A stretch of DNA of 10,000 nucleotides from Asticcacaulis sp. (GCF_020217185.1 NZ_JAIWNX010000257.1:1-10000), one strand, 5' to 3'; positions 1 to 5,880 are shown, numbered from the stretch's first letter. Numbers and translations are program-made. Notes: a model not told the origin generated them from the letters alone.

Positions 1-114
1 ACCGCATTCAACGCAGCCAAGCGATTTGAGGGCAAAGGCATAGAGGCCATCAAAGCCGTCCATACCATCAAAGGGCACCAGCGCAGCCGCACGGAAGTCC
101 TGCGGGACCAGTAG
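1..114 (+). CDS. C-terminal end of an unidentified protein (partial)
   Basis: An open frame runs from the first base of the window to a TAG at 112-114, giving the last 37 residues of a protein whose start lies outside. The visible tail is basic and mostly hydrophilic, beginning TAFNAAKRFEGKGIEAIKAV and ending with HQRSRTEVLRDQ. No family motif is recognisable. It is taken as coding because the frame is open from the edge, has alphaproteobacterial-looking codon use, and ends just before a clearly non-coding stretch. It could be a chance open frame; the fragment is too short to be sure. Confidence 0.45.
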   Translation, partial: TAFNAAKRFEGKGIEAIKAVHTIKGHQRSRTEVLRDQ

Positions 115-446
115 TCTCCGCTTCGCATCCAGTTGCTTCTCGTGCGTGGAGAGAAACACCCCTGCGCGTCCGGGCCAATGCCCGCTCCCTCATTCGGTAT
201 GATCCATGCCCAAAGCCCGACGAAAGCCCTGCTTCGCCGACCCGAATTAGGGTTAACATGGGATGAAGCGGGACGCAATGACTCTGACTGACACTTTATG
301 CCTTTCGGCACAGAATTTATCGAACAGGGACAAGGGGATAGAACGGAAAGGGAACCTGTTAACACTTTTGCAAACAAGGTGAATAAAGGGTTGCGAAAGC
401 CTTTACAAATCCTGAACTCAAGCCATGCACAAAGATTAACAGCGCC

Positions 447-482
447 TGTGCATAAGCCTGTGTGCAACGGTGCTTGTCCACA
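447..482. promoter_or_regulatory. Two DnaA-box-like sequences
   Basis: Bases 447-455 read TGTGCATAA, the reverse complement of TTATGCACA, an exact match to the DnaA box consensus TTATNCACA. Bases 474-482 read TTGTCCACA, one mismatch from TTATCCACA, on the opposite strand. A partial TTCCACAG follows at 491-498. Two nearby boxes in an AT-rich gene-free stretch may mean DnaA binding, but boxes of this quality also occur by chance and at ordinary DnaA-regulated promoters. Confidence 0.3.
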
Positions 483-512
483 AGGGGCGGTTCCACAGCC
501 TGCTGACAGGTT

Positions 513-541
513 TTGTCACCCGGAAAGGGCAGGATGCTACA
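513..541 (+). promoter_or_regulatory. Possible promoter for the ABM-domain gene
   Basis: TTGTCA (513-518) and GCTACA (536-541) are separated by 17 bp. GCTACA resembles the Caulobacter housekeeping -10 element GCTANAWC, and TTGTCA resembles the -35. A start of transcription near 548 would leave a leader of only about 9 nt and cut into the AAGGAG at 545-550, which weakens the assignment. Confidence 0.28.
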
Positions 542-556
542 CATAAGGAGACACAG

Positions 557-847
557 ATGTACGGATTGATCGGCAGCTTTTCAGCCCACCCCGGCAAGCG
601 CGACGACCTGATCGCGCTGATGACCGCCAGTGTCGGCGACATGCCCGGCTGCCTGAGCTACGTGGTGGCCAGGGACCCGCAGGATGCCGACAAGCTGTGG
701 ATCACCGAGGTGTGGGACTCCGCCGACAGCCACAAGGCCTCACTGCACATCCCCGCCGTGGCCGAAACCATCCGGCAGGCTATGCCGCTGATCGCGTCGT
801 TTGGTGAGCATATCGTGACGGAACCGGTGGACGGGTACGGGATTTAG
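557..847 (+). CDS. ABM-domain protein, putative quinol monooxygenase
   Basis: This 96-residue protein fits the antibiotic biosynthesis monooxygenase (ABM) family of small dimeric ferredoxin-like proteins (YgiN type), usually about 95-105 residues. Visible family features are the N-terminal strand YGLIGSFSAHPGKRDDLIAL, the central PGCLSYVVARDPQD, the strand LWITEVWDSADSHKASL with its typical W-x-x-x-E-V-W/H-L pattern, and a C-terminal strand before PVDGYGI. The start at 557 is favoured by AAGGAG at 545-550 and because the protein begins exactly where the family does; the frame is open further upstream but that part reads as non-coding. Members oxidise quinols or other small aromatics, or act on haem; the substrate here cannot be told. 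The stop overlaps that of the convergent gene by 4 nt. Confidence 0.85.
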   Translation: MYGLIGSFSAHPGKRDDLIALMTASVGDMPGCLSYVVARDPQDADKLWITEVWDSADSHKASLHIPAVAETIRQAMPLIASFGEHIVTEPVDGYGI

Positions 848-1308
848 ATCGTCCACCTCTGCCATAAGGCTTCAACAGCCAGATAGCGGCGTCTCGCATC
901 GGCTTCGGAAGGTTGGTCACTATCCGCACGACCATAGCGCGGGTCATCCCGTCGCGTCACAATAACCGCGTCGGCGCCAAACTGATCGGCGGTAATGTCT
1001 ATAATCCAGTCTTCGCTCTCGACCCAGGCGTGAGCCTCCCATCGGTCAGACGTGCGAAAACCGTAAGGGCCAAGCTCAGGCCCGGCTTCGGATCGTCGGG
1101 GAATACTGTTGACCGTCACCGCCGCAAACCCCTCGTGTACCAGAACACGCTGAAGGAAAAGACTTGTGCGCACACAGGTGTTTTGCGACAGAACAACAGG
1201 CACCACTCCCCGCTCAGCCTGCCACTGCGGCCAGACGGTCTCCATGAACCGCCTGACGCGCCAAGCTGTCGCGTAGAGTTTCGCTTCCGGCGAAAAAACT
1301 ACACGCAT
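844..1308 (-). CDS. Transglutaminase-like/papain-fold protein, function unknown
   Basis: A 154-residue soluble protein with the pattern of the transglutaminase-like superfamily of Cys-His-Asp enzymes. Candidate catalytic residues are Cys45 in SQNTCVRTSLFLQRVL at the start of a helix, His93 in EAHAWVESEDW and Asp104 in WIIDITADQFG. The HAWVE...IDIT spacing is the classic signature of that fold. The N-terminal 40 residues are helical and basic, without signal peptide or membrane segment. The ATG (1306-1308) lies inside the last codons of the upstream small gene, overlapping it by 10 nt, so translational coupling is likely. The fold covers proteases, transglutaminases, amidases and inactive binding proteins, so no reaction can be assigned. 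Similar short proteins are usually annotated only as hypothetical. Confidence 0.7.
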   Translation of the reverse strand: MRVVFSPEAKLYATAWRVRRFMETVWPQWQAERGVVPVVLSQNTCVRTSLFLQRVLVHEGFAAVTVNSIPRRSEAGPELGPYGFRTSDRWEAHAWVESEDWIIDITADQFGADAVIVTRRDDPRYGRADSDQPSEADARRRYLAVEALWQRWTI

Positions 1309-1472
1309 TCAGGCTTGGACAATTCGGACGGCGTGCCCCACGACAAAAGCCAGCGTCGCACCTTTTCATAGGGCACTGACTGACCAGCCTCCAGCGAGCG
1401 CAAACCCGCTTTGACAGCCGAAAGACATTCGGACTGATCCTCAGACGGGTGCGATTTGGGAGCCTGTGTCAT
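1299..1472 (-). CDS. Small antitoxin-like protein (57 aa)
   Basis: A 57-residue acidic/basic mixed protein starting at the ATG at 1470-1472; the frame stays open to an ATG at 1515-1517, but those extra 15 residues (rich in His and Cys) do not look conserved and neither start has a clear Shine-Dalgarno. The centre, LSAVKAGLRSLEAGQSVPYE followed by KVRRWLLSWGTP, closely resembles the C-terminal, toxin-neutralising tails of ParD/RelB/CopG-type antitoxins, in which the pattern GL-x-x-(I/L)-E-x-G-x-x-x-(P/S)-x-E-x-(V/I)-x-x-W(L/I) is common. No ribbon-helix-helix or other DNA-binding segment precedes it. It overlaps the transglutaminase-like gene by 10 nt, in the antitoxin-first order typical of toxin-antitoxin operons. 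It may be the antidote or regulator of that protein, or a remnant of an antitoxin that lost its toxin. Confidence 0.6.
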   Translation of the reverse strand: MTQAPKSHPSEDQSECLSAVKAGLRSLEAGQSVPYEKVRRWLLSWGTPSELSKPECV

Positions 1473-1530
1473 GAGCGGACGGTAGCACAGCAACCCGTAA
1501 TGGCAATGCTGTGACATTACTGTTTATGGC

Positions 1531-1559
1531 TTCTTAAACCCGCCTCTATCTGCTAGATT
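1531..1559 (+). promoter_or_regulatory. Possible promoter of the first toxin-antitoxin module
   Basis: TTCTTA (1531-1536) and TAGATT (1554-1559) are 17 bp apart and match the -35 and -10 consensus at three and four of six positions. Transcription would start close to the ATG at 1566, giving a leaderless or almost leaderless mRNA. The match is weak; the position, in the short divergent gap between two antitoxin-like genes, is the main support. Confidence 0.25.
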
Positions 1560-1565
1560 AGGCTC

Positions 1566-1745
1566 ATGTCACGCATTGAGCCCCCCAAACAGATCGAACT
1601 AAGTCTTCGTTTCGACGAAGGTGAAAATAGCGATCCCGATTATCTGGTCTGGAGAGACCAGAAGGTTAAGCGTGCCCTGGCGCAATCTTCTGACCGCACC
1701 AAAATGATCCCGGCTGACAACGTGTGGAAAGACCTCGGTCAGTGA
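1566..1745 (+). CDS. Antitoxin of a RelE/ParE-type module (59 aa)
   Basis: This 59-residue protein precedes and overlaps a RelE/ParE toxin gene by 4 nt, the standard arrangement of type II toxin-antitoxin operons. Its N-terminal part (IELSLRFDEG) could form a short strand; the second half, PDYLVWRDQKVKRALAQSSD followed by RTKMIPADNVWKDLG, follows a pattern common in short antitoxins: (D/N)-P-x-Y-x-x-W-x-x-x-K-V-x-x-A-L, then a P-x-x-x-V tail. In the family the antitoxin wraps around the toxin with its C-terminal half and often represses the operon. The start is set by the ATG at 1566 with only a weak TAGG upstream. A full ribbon-helix-helix is not obvious, so DNA binding is uncertain. Stop TGA is at 1743-1745. 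Confidence 0.75.
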   Translation: MSRIEPPKQIELSLRFDEGENSDPDYLVWRDQKVKRALAQSSDRTKMIPADNVWKDLGQ

Positions 1746-2023
1746 ATATTGTGTTTACGCCAGAAGCTATGGCGGACCTTCGCGCTATCCACACTATCAT
1801 TGCTGAAAACAATGAGCGCGCGGCGGATCAGGTTATTGCCCGCATCCGGCAGGCCATCATGATATTTGAACGTTTTCCGATGCTGGGACGTCCCGGCAGA
1901 GTGGAAGATACACGGGAGTTTGCCATCCCCGGATTGCCTTATACCATCATCTATCGTATTGCGTCGGTGACAGAATTGGACATCCTCACCATTATTCACC
2001 AAAGGCAGAAATTTCCGTCGTAA
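1742..2023 (+). CDS. RelE/ParE superfamily toxin
   Basis: A 93-residue protein from a GTG start at 1742, four bases before the end of the antitoxin gene (GTGA overlap), with GGAAAGA at 1727-1733 as likely ribosome binding site. It has the ParE/RelE layout: first strand VNIVFTPEAMADLRAIHTII, two long helices (ERAADQVIARIRQAIMIFER), the turn FPMLGRPGRVEDTREFAIPG, then the strands LPYTIIYRI and LDILTIIHQRQ. The sequence F-P-x-L-G-R-P-G and the Y-x-I-x-Y-R strand are hallmarks of the family, and the basic HQRQKFPS end is typical. ParE-type members poison DNA gyrase and RelE-type members cleave mRNA on the ribosome; the helical region and missing RelE catalytic signature favour the ParE side, but the target is not proven. 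Confidence 0.88.
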   Translation: MNIVFTPEAMADLRAIHTIIAENNERAADQVIARIRQAIMIFERFPMLGRPGRVEDTREFAIPGLPYTIIYRIASVTELDILTIIHQRQKFPS

Positions 2024-2033
2024 TAAGAAATCT

Positions 2034-2457
<424 letters not shown>

Positions 2458-2488
2458 ACGCGCCTTGTGCGGGAAAGCCGTGTCTAAA

Positions 2489-2860
2489 TCAAGCCTTCTT
2501 CGCGGTCAGCTTCAAAGCCGAAGCCACAGCCACCCCGGCCCAGCCCAGCATGACCAGCACGCCGCCGGTGGGCGCCAGATTGGGCAGAAGCCCCTCACCC
2601 CGCATGACGCGCGAGCAGATATCGGCGGCAAACACCCCGCTGCCGACCATCAGCAGCAGCAGGACGTTGAGGCGCATCCGCGGCCCCATAAAGCCCGAAT
2701 GGACCAGGCCGATAGCCGTCGCCGCGTGAAACAACAGGAACATGCCGGCCGAGGTCAGGCGCGGATCGGCATGACTGCCCGCCGCCAGCAGCATGACGCC
2801 GATCAGACCCCACAGGCCCGACATCAGCAAAAACACATAGTCCCAGCGCTGATAGGTCAT
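2489..2860 (-). CDS. DUF423 family membrane protein
   Basis: A 123-residue protein with four predicted membrane helices (about 8-28, 36-55, 63-80 and 95-117). It matches the DUF423 (YgdD-like) family: the loop after helix 1 leads into LTSAGMFLLFHAATAIGL, with the family's conserved F-x-x-x-H-A-x-x-x-x-G-L, and helix 3-4 contain LLMVGSGVFAAD and APTGGVLVMLGW, matching the usual G-x-x-x-F-(S/A) and PxGGxxxxxGW motifs. Its role is unknown; it sits in the inner membrane. Its ATG overlaps the TGA of the upstream small gene (ATGA), so the two are translated together, and the stop is close to the presumed rnpB promoter. Confidence 0.9.
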   Translation of the reverse strand: MTYQRWDYVFLLMSGLWGLIGVMLLAAGSHADPRLTSAGMFLLFHAATAIGLVHSGFMGPRMRLNVLLLLMVGSGVFAADICSRVMRGEGLLPNLAPTGGVLVMLGWAGVAVASALKLTAKKA

Positions 2861-2985
2861 GCCTGATCCCCGTCCTTAGGTTTGTCGCTGTTTTTGCCCT
2901 TTTTCTTCGCCGCATAGATGGAGATGAAGATGGTGAACACCCCGCAAAACACGGAAAACAAAGCTATAAATACCGCGTTATTCAT
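2857..2985 (-). CDS. Small single-helix membrane protein (42 aa)
   Basis: A 42-residue reading frame from an ATG at 2983-2985 with GGAGG placed 9 nt before it (inside the end of the amidase gene) to a TGA that overlaps the next gene's ATG. The first 26 residues, MNNAVFIALFSVFCGVFTIF then ISIYAA, form one membrane helix; the rest is a very basic, charged tail (AKKKGKNSDKPKDGDQA). The strong ribosome binding site, 2-nt gap to the amidase and ATGA overlap with DUF423 make it a real gene although it is easily missed. The N-out/K-in pattern predicts the tail in the cytoplasm. No family was recognised; it may help or anchor one of its neighbours. Confidence 0.8.
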   Translation of the reverse strand: MNNAVFIALFSVFCGVFTIFISIYAAKKKGKNSDKPKDGDQA

Positions 2986-2987
2986 CC

Positions 2988-3725
2988 TCAGACCTCCAGA
3001 AGCGTGATATGCCGCAACAGCGCCATCAGGCGCACCCGCGTCAGGGCATCGGCCTTGCCGTCGATGCGCGACTGCACCCAGTGGCGCTGAAAGGCAGTGA
3101 CGATGGCCTTCGTTTCCACGTCATAGGGCCCGCCCGGCAGGAGGTCGTAACCCAGCTTTCCCAGCGCCCCCTGAAGCGCAAACACGCCCGGCCCGACGTC
3201 GCCAATATCCAACGGCGGCCCCATCACACCCTCCGGCGGCAGCGGCGGATCGACCCACAGCCCGTGCCCCGCCTCGGCCAGAGCCTGCCATGGGAAGCGT
3301 TCACCGGGGTCTTCCTTGCGCGCCGGAGCGACGTCCGAATGCCCCAGAATGCGATGGTCCGGAATATCCCAGCGCCCGCGAATGCTGTCCAGCAGCCCGA
3401 TCACGGCGTCGATCTGCGCCTGCGGAAAGTCGCGATAGCCGAACTCATGGCCGGGATTGACCAGCTCAATGCCGATCGACACGCCATTGATGTCGCGCGC
3501 GCCCTTCCACACCGACACCCCGGCGTGCCAGGCGCGGCGCGCCTCATCGACAAGGTGATAGACCGTGCCGTCTTCATCGACGACGTAATGGGCCGACACC
3601 TGCGCCGCCGGGTCGCACAGTCGATCCAGCGCCGCCCTGGCCGTCTGCATACCCGTATAGTGCAGCACGACCATGTCGGGCACGGACGGGCGCGCATTGA
3701 AATTGGGGGAAGGCAGCGAAATCAT
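2988..3725 (-). CDS. AmpD-like N-acetylmuramoyl-L-alanine amidase with PG-binding domain
   Basis: A 245-residue amidase that cuts the bond between N-acetylmuramic acid and L-alanine in murein fragments. Residues 1-150 form the zinc amidase_2 domain: likely zinc ligands His22 (VVLHYTG), His129 (ILGHSDVAP) and Asp139 (RKEDPG), with Glu87 (SIGIELVNPG) and Lys137 as catalytic partners. Residues about 170-240 form a PG_binding_1 domain (DVGPGVFALQGALGKLGYD, then YDVETKAIVTAFQRHW). The ATG at 3725 is preferred over a TTG two codons upstream. No signal peptide is visible, so it is probably cytoplasmic and acts in muropeptide recycling, as E. coli AmpD/AmiD-like hybrids may; an AmiD-like envelope role needs export by other means. 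It heads a tight operon with the small membrane protein and DUF423 gene. Confidence 0.92.
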   Translation of the reverse strand: MISLPSPNFNARPSVPDMVVLHYTGMQTARAALDRLCDPAAQVSAHYVVDEDGTVYHLVDEARRAWHAGVSVWKGARDINGVSIGIELVNPGHEFGYRDFPQAQIDAVIGLLDSIRGRWDIPDHRILGHSDVAPARKEDPGERFPWQALAEAGHGLWVDPPLPPEGVMGPPLDIGDVGPGVFALQGALGKLGYDLLPGGPYDVETKAIVTAFQRHWVQSRIDGKADALTRVRLMALLRHITLLEV

Positions 3726-3737
3726 CGGCAAATCCGC

Positions 3738-3769
3738 AACAAAAAACCCCGGCTTGATAGGCCGGGGTT
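3738..3769 (-). terminator. Intrinsic terminator after the 81-aa membrane protein gene
   Basis: On the minus strand AACCCCGGC (3769-3761), a 7-nt loop and GCCGGGGTT (3753-3745) form a perfect 9-bp GC-rich hairpin followed by a run of T (3746-3741). It ends the transcript of the gene at 3808-4053 and separates it from the amidase operon. A perfect 15-bp palindrome, AAACCTTCAAGGTTT, lies just upstream at 3773-3787. Confidence 0.85.
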
Positions 3770-3807
3770 ACGAAACCTTCAAGGTTTAAAAGCTCAATAG
3801 ACTTCCC

Positions 3808-4053
3808 CTAGTACACTTCCCAGGTCGAGCCGTTCTTGCGCGCGTCCAGCACGCCGTCTTCGCGCTTGCGCTTGTTGGCATCGACCGTGACTCGCACGGG
3901 CTTGCGCGTGAAAAACGCCGTCACCGCCATCAGGCCGACGCCGATCAGGGCCAGCGCCGCGACGATACCGGTAAAGATCACCGCCAGCACGGCACCGGCG
4001 AGTGAGATGAGCCCGATCAGGGTCATCATGAAAATGTGCTTCAGTCTGGCCAT
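3808..4053 (-). CDS. Small hypothetical membrane protein with basic tail
   Basis: An 81-residue protein; the frame is open further upstream but the ATG at 4053 is chosen because GGAGGAAC stands 4-11 nt before it and the sequence then reads as a typical membrane protein. Residues 6-49 are almost wholly hydrophobic and glycine/alanine-rich (IGLISLAGAVLAVIFTGIVA onward), enough for two helices in a hairpin. The rest (FFTRKPVRVTVDANKRKRED then GVLDARKNGSTWEVY) is a soluble, basic to mixed tail. No known family was recognised; it looks like a conserved hypothetical of Caulobacter relatives. It is transcribed alone and ends at the intrinsic terminator at 3738-3769. Confidence 0.75.
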   Translation of the reverse strand: MARLKHIFMMTLIGLISLAGAVLAVIFTGIVAALALIGVGLMAVTAFFTRKPVRVTVDANKRKREDGVLDARKNGSTWEVY

Positions 4054-4169
4054 GGCGTTCCTCCGACGCACTTGCGCCCACGGGTGGGGGCGCGTGAAAC
4101 TTCCGAATACGGACCTCAAATCGCTCATGGCTATACTGACCTCATTACGCGCCATGCCAGATGGGGAGT

Positions 4170-4198
4170 ATTGGCACTGCACCACAGCAGATTGGCAC
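4170..4198. repeat. Direct repeat ATTGGCAC, 21 bp apart
   Basis: ATTGGCAC occurs at 4170-4177 and again at 4191-4198, 21 bp start to start, that is two helical turns. It lies in the 238-bp gap upstream of the membrane protein gene at 3808-4053. Such spacing fits two copies of a regulator site on one face of the DNA, but an 8-bp repeat could be accidental. Confidence 0.35.
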
Positions 4199-4291
4199 GA
4201 TTAAGGCCCGCGTCAACCACCTGACCGAGCGTTAACTTAACTTTTTTATGACTTGTTAAGAGAGACATCGATTTCATAGCCCAATGTGCCC

Positions 4292-4969
4292 CTATTGCAG
4301 CGCCCGCTCACGCAGGATCTGCGTGTAGGCCTCGTTGATGCGCGCCGCCTTTTGCGTGAAAAGCCCCACATATTCAGACGGCAGGCCGCGCGCCAGAATG
4401 CGATCCGGGTGCACATCCCCCAGCGCCTTGTTGCGCGCGATGCGGATTTCGTGGTCGGCCACGTCCGGATGAATGCCCAGAATATGATAGGGGTCATCGG
4501 CGTCCGGCCCGGCATAGTCGGCGCGAATGCGGCGATAGGTCGCGGGGCTGAGGTCGAACAGACGCGCCACGGTTTCCAGATAGGTCTCTTCGCGGTCGGT
4601 CAGATGGCCGTCCGACACGGCGATATGAAACAGGCCTTCCAGCACGTCCTCAAGGATGCGCGGGCACTGGGCATAGCGTTTGGCCAGCCGCCGGGCATAG
4701 GATTCAAAGCCCAGACTGGTCTGGCGCGCCAGATCATACAGGCGGCGGATATTGTCATAGGCCCCGCGTTCGGGCTGAAACACGTCGAAAAAGGCCTGCT
4801 CCTCGCTCTCGTCCACCAGCCCGTCAGCCATGGCCAGCTTGGCCCCCAGCGCGGTTACCGCCGTGGCGAACGCCGGGTCGCGGCCCGGCTGCCCCTTGGG
4901 GCAATCGGTGCAGTCGGCGGGGTCAAAGGCGTGGGCCGCCTTGTGCGCGAGGGTCTTCCAGAAGCTCAT
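4292..4969 (-). CDS. TerB-like and J-domain protein (DjlA-like co-chaperone)
   Basis: A 225-residue protein with a TerB-like helical domain (about 35-148) and a C-terminal DnaJ domain (about 160-222), the order seen in DjlA. TerB motifs with acidic residues appear twice: MADGLVDESEE (47-57) and VSDGHLTDREE (118-128). The J domain starts DPYHILGIHPDVADHEIRIA and has the essential HPD at 187-189, so it should stimulate an Hsp70 ATPase. Unlike E. coli DjlA it has no N-terminal membrane helix; instead the N-terminus carries CTDC (20-23), a possible metal or redox pair. Start 4969 is chosen over an in-frame GTG at 4987 because AGGA precedes it at a good distance and the MSFWKTLAH start is typical. 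Likely cytoplasmic. Confidence 0.88.
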   Translation of the reverse strand: MSFWKTLAHKAAHAFDPADCTDCPKGQPGRDPAFATAVTALGAKLAMADGLVDESEEQAFFDVFQPERGAYDNIRRLYDLARQTSLGFESYARRLAKRYAQCPRILEDVLEGLFHIAVSDGHLTDREETYLETVARLFDLSPATYRRIRADYAGPDADDPYHILGIHPDVADHEIRIARNKALGDVHPDRILARGLPSEYVGLFTQKAARINEAYTQILRERALQ

Positions 4970-4998
4970 GGGTCTTATCCTGACCACTACCTTAGGCC

Positions 4999-5004
4999 AT
5001 TATA
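4999..5004 (-). promoter_or_regulatory. Possible -10 element for the J-domain gene
   Basis: The minus strand reads a perfect TATAAT at 5004-4999, placing a transcript start near 4992, 23 nt before the gene's ATG at 4969. No good -35 is seen at 16-18 bp. The position is right; the missing -35 keeps confidence modest. Confidence 0.35.
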
Positions 5005-5121
5005 CGGCGCAAAACCCCTTAAGTTTCTGTAAGAGAGATTTTTTCTGTGCGCGCGGCGACATTCCACTCTAAAATAACCATAAAACGCGATTTCGCCCCA
5101 ATTTGTCCGCATGACAAAGGG

Positions 5122-5877
5122 ATGAGTCTGAATATGAGGATGACGGCGTCCATGAAAGCGACGATTACGGCGACTGTGTGTATGGCCCTGCTGGTCGGTT
5201 CGGCAATGGCGCAAACCGATGATGGCCCTATCGCCACCAATGTCACCGGCATCAAGGAACAGGTCGTGCGTACCCCCGTCATCGCCGACGCGCCAGCCGA
5301 TGACTTCAACCGCGTGGCCTGGTGCCACGGAATCCTGTCCGGGCATATGGACCTGGCCGAGCGTATCTCGGACGTCGAGCCTTTGAGCCAGGAGATGGAA
5401 AAGATCGGCGCCTCATATCTGCGCGCCTATGAGGCGGCGCTGACCCTGTCGAAAAAGGGCGAAGCCCCGGAGGGCCGCAAGAGCGCCGAGGCCGCCCGCG
5501 AACAGGGCTTCAACGGCTGGGAAGAGGCGCGCAAGGCCCCCAAGGGTCAGGCCGCCGGGGCCTATGTCAACTGGTCCCTGCCCGGCGATTGCGAGCGCGC
5601 GACCAAGGCGCTGTCGGGGCATCCCGACATCTTCAAGGAAATGCAGACCGAGGAAGAGGCGAAGATCATTGCCGAGGCGATGAAGCCCGCGACCGAGCGT
5701 CAGACGCTCGATGTCCTCACCCCGCAAAAGACCAGCGCCACCACGGCCCCCGTTGATCCCGATGCCGCCATCGGCTCATCCCGCACGACGGGCAAGTCGG
5801 GCAAGGGCCAGTCGAGCGGCAACTGGGCCACCGGCCTGATGAACAAGCTCGGCTGGGGCAAGAAGGACGGGGAATAA
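5122..5877 (+). CDS. Secreted hypothetical protein
   Basis: Up to 251 residues, exported. From the ATG at 5122 a signal peptide is clear: MKATITATVCMALLVGSAMA (11-30) with cleavage AMA-Q. Start candidates 5122, 5134, 5140 and 5152 all keep it; the ribosome binding site is weak at each, so the exact start is open. The mature protein is rich in Glu, Ala and Lys, mainly helical, with two cysteines (C68 in AWCHGI, C157 in GDCERA) that could pair. Residues about 200-235 are a Ser/Thr/Gly/Lys linker, followed by a short amphipathic end WATGLMNKLGWGKKDGE. No family was recognised. It resembles periplasmic conserved hypotheticals of Caulobacteraceae. It is divergent from the J-domain gene and its stop is 3 nt from the convergent ParE stop. 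Confidence 0.72.
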   Translation: MSLNMRMTASMKATITATVCMALLVGSAMAQTDDGPIATNVTGIKEQVVRTPVIADAPADDFNRVAWCHGILSGHMDLAERISDVEPLSQEMEKIGASYLRAYEAALTLSKKGEAPEGRKSAEAAREQGFNGWEEARKAPKGQAAGAYVNWSLPGDCERATKALSGHPDIFKEMQTEEEAKIIAEAMKPATERQTLDVLTPQKTSATTAPVDPDAAIGSSRTTGKSGKGQSSGNWATGLMNKLGWGKKDGE

Positions 5878-5880
5878 ACG

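Larger units (their letters stand above)
115..556. other. Gene-free intergenic region, 442 bp
   Basis: No convincing gene is seen here on either strand; the short open frames have poor starts and no recognisable protein sequence. From about 290 to 550 the DNA is visibly richer in A and T than the flanking genes and contains several TTAAC-type words (353-362 and 434-440), DnaA-box-like sequences (447-482) and a possible promoter (513-541). The region probably holds the control elements of the downstream gene at 557. No tRNA or other known RNA was recognised. Confidence 0.55.

Noticed and set aside
502..514. Small hairpin CCTG-CTGA-CAGG followed by TTTT as a terminator
   Set aside because: The stem is only 4 perfect pairs, too weak to call.
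298..546. 82-codon open frame upstream of the ABM gene
   Set aside because: No ribosome binding site, unlike composition, and the translation shows no domain; it is in the AT-rich control region.
3009..3800. Plus-strand open frame of 263 codons opposite the amidase
   Set aside because: Antisense shadow of a gene with complete zinc ligands and catalytic residues; its product has no motif.
4170..4210. Sigma-54 promoter based on TTGGCAC
   Set aside because: The required GC/TTGC element at the -12 position is missing after both copies, and no gene starts downstream on that strand.
4231..4258. CtrA binding site from TTAAC words near TTAACTTAAC
   Set aside because: The three TTAA words do not have the 7-bp spacing of TTAA-N7-TTAA.
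4286..5032. Plus-strand open frame of 248 codons opposite the J-domain gene
   Set aside because: Antisense shadow; the minus-strand HPD and TerB motifs decide the real strand.
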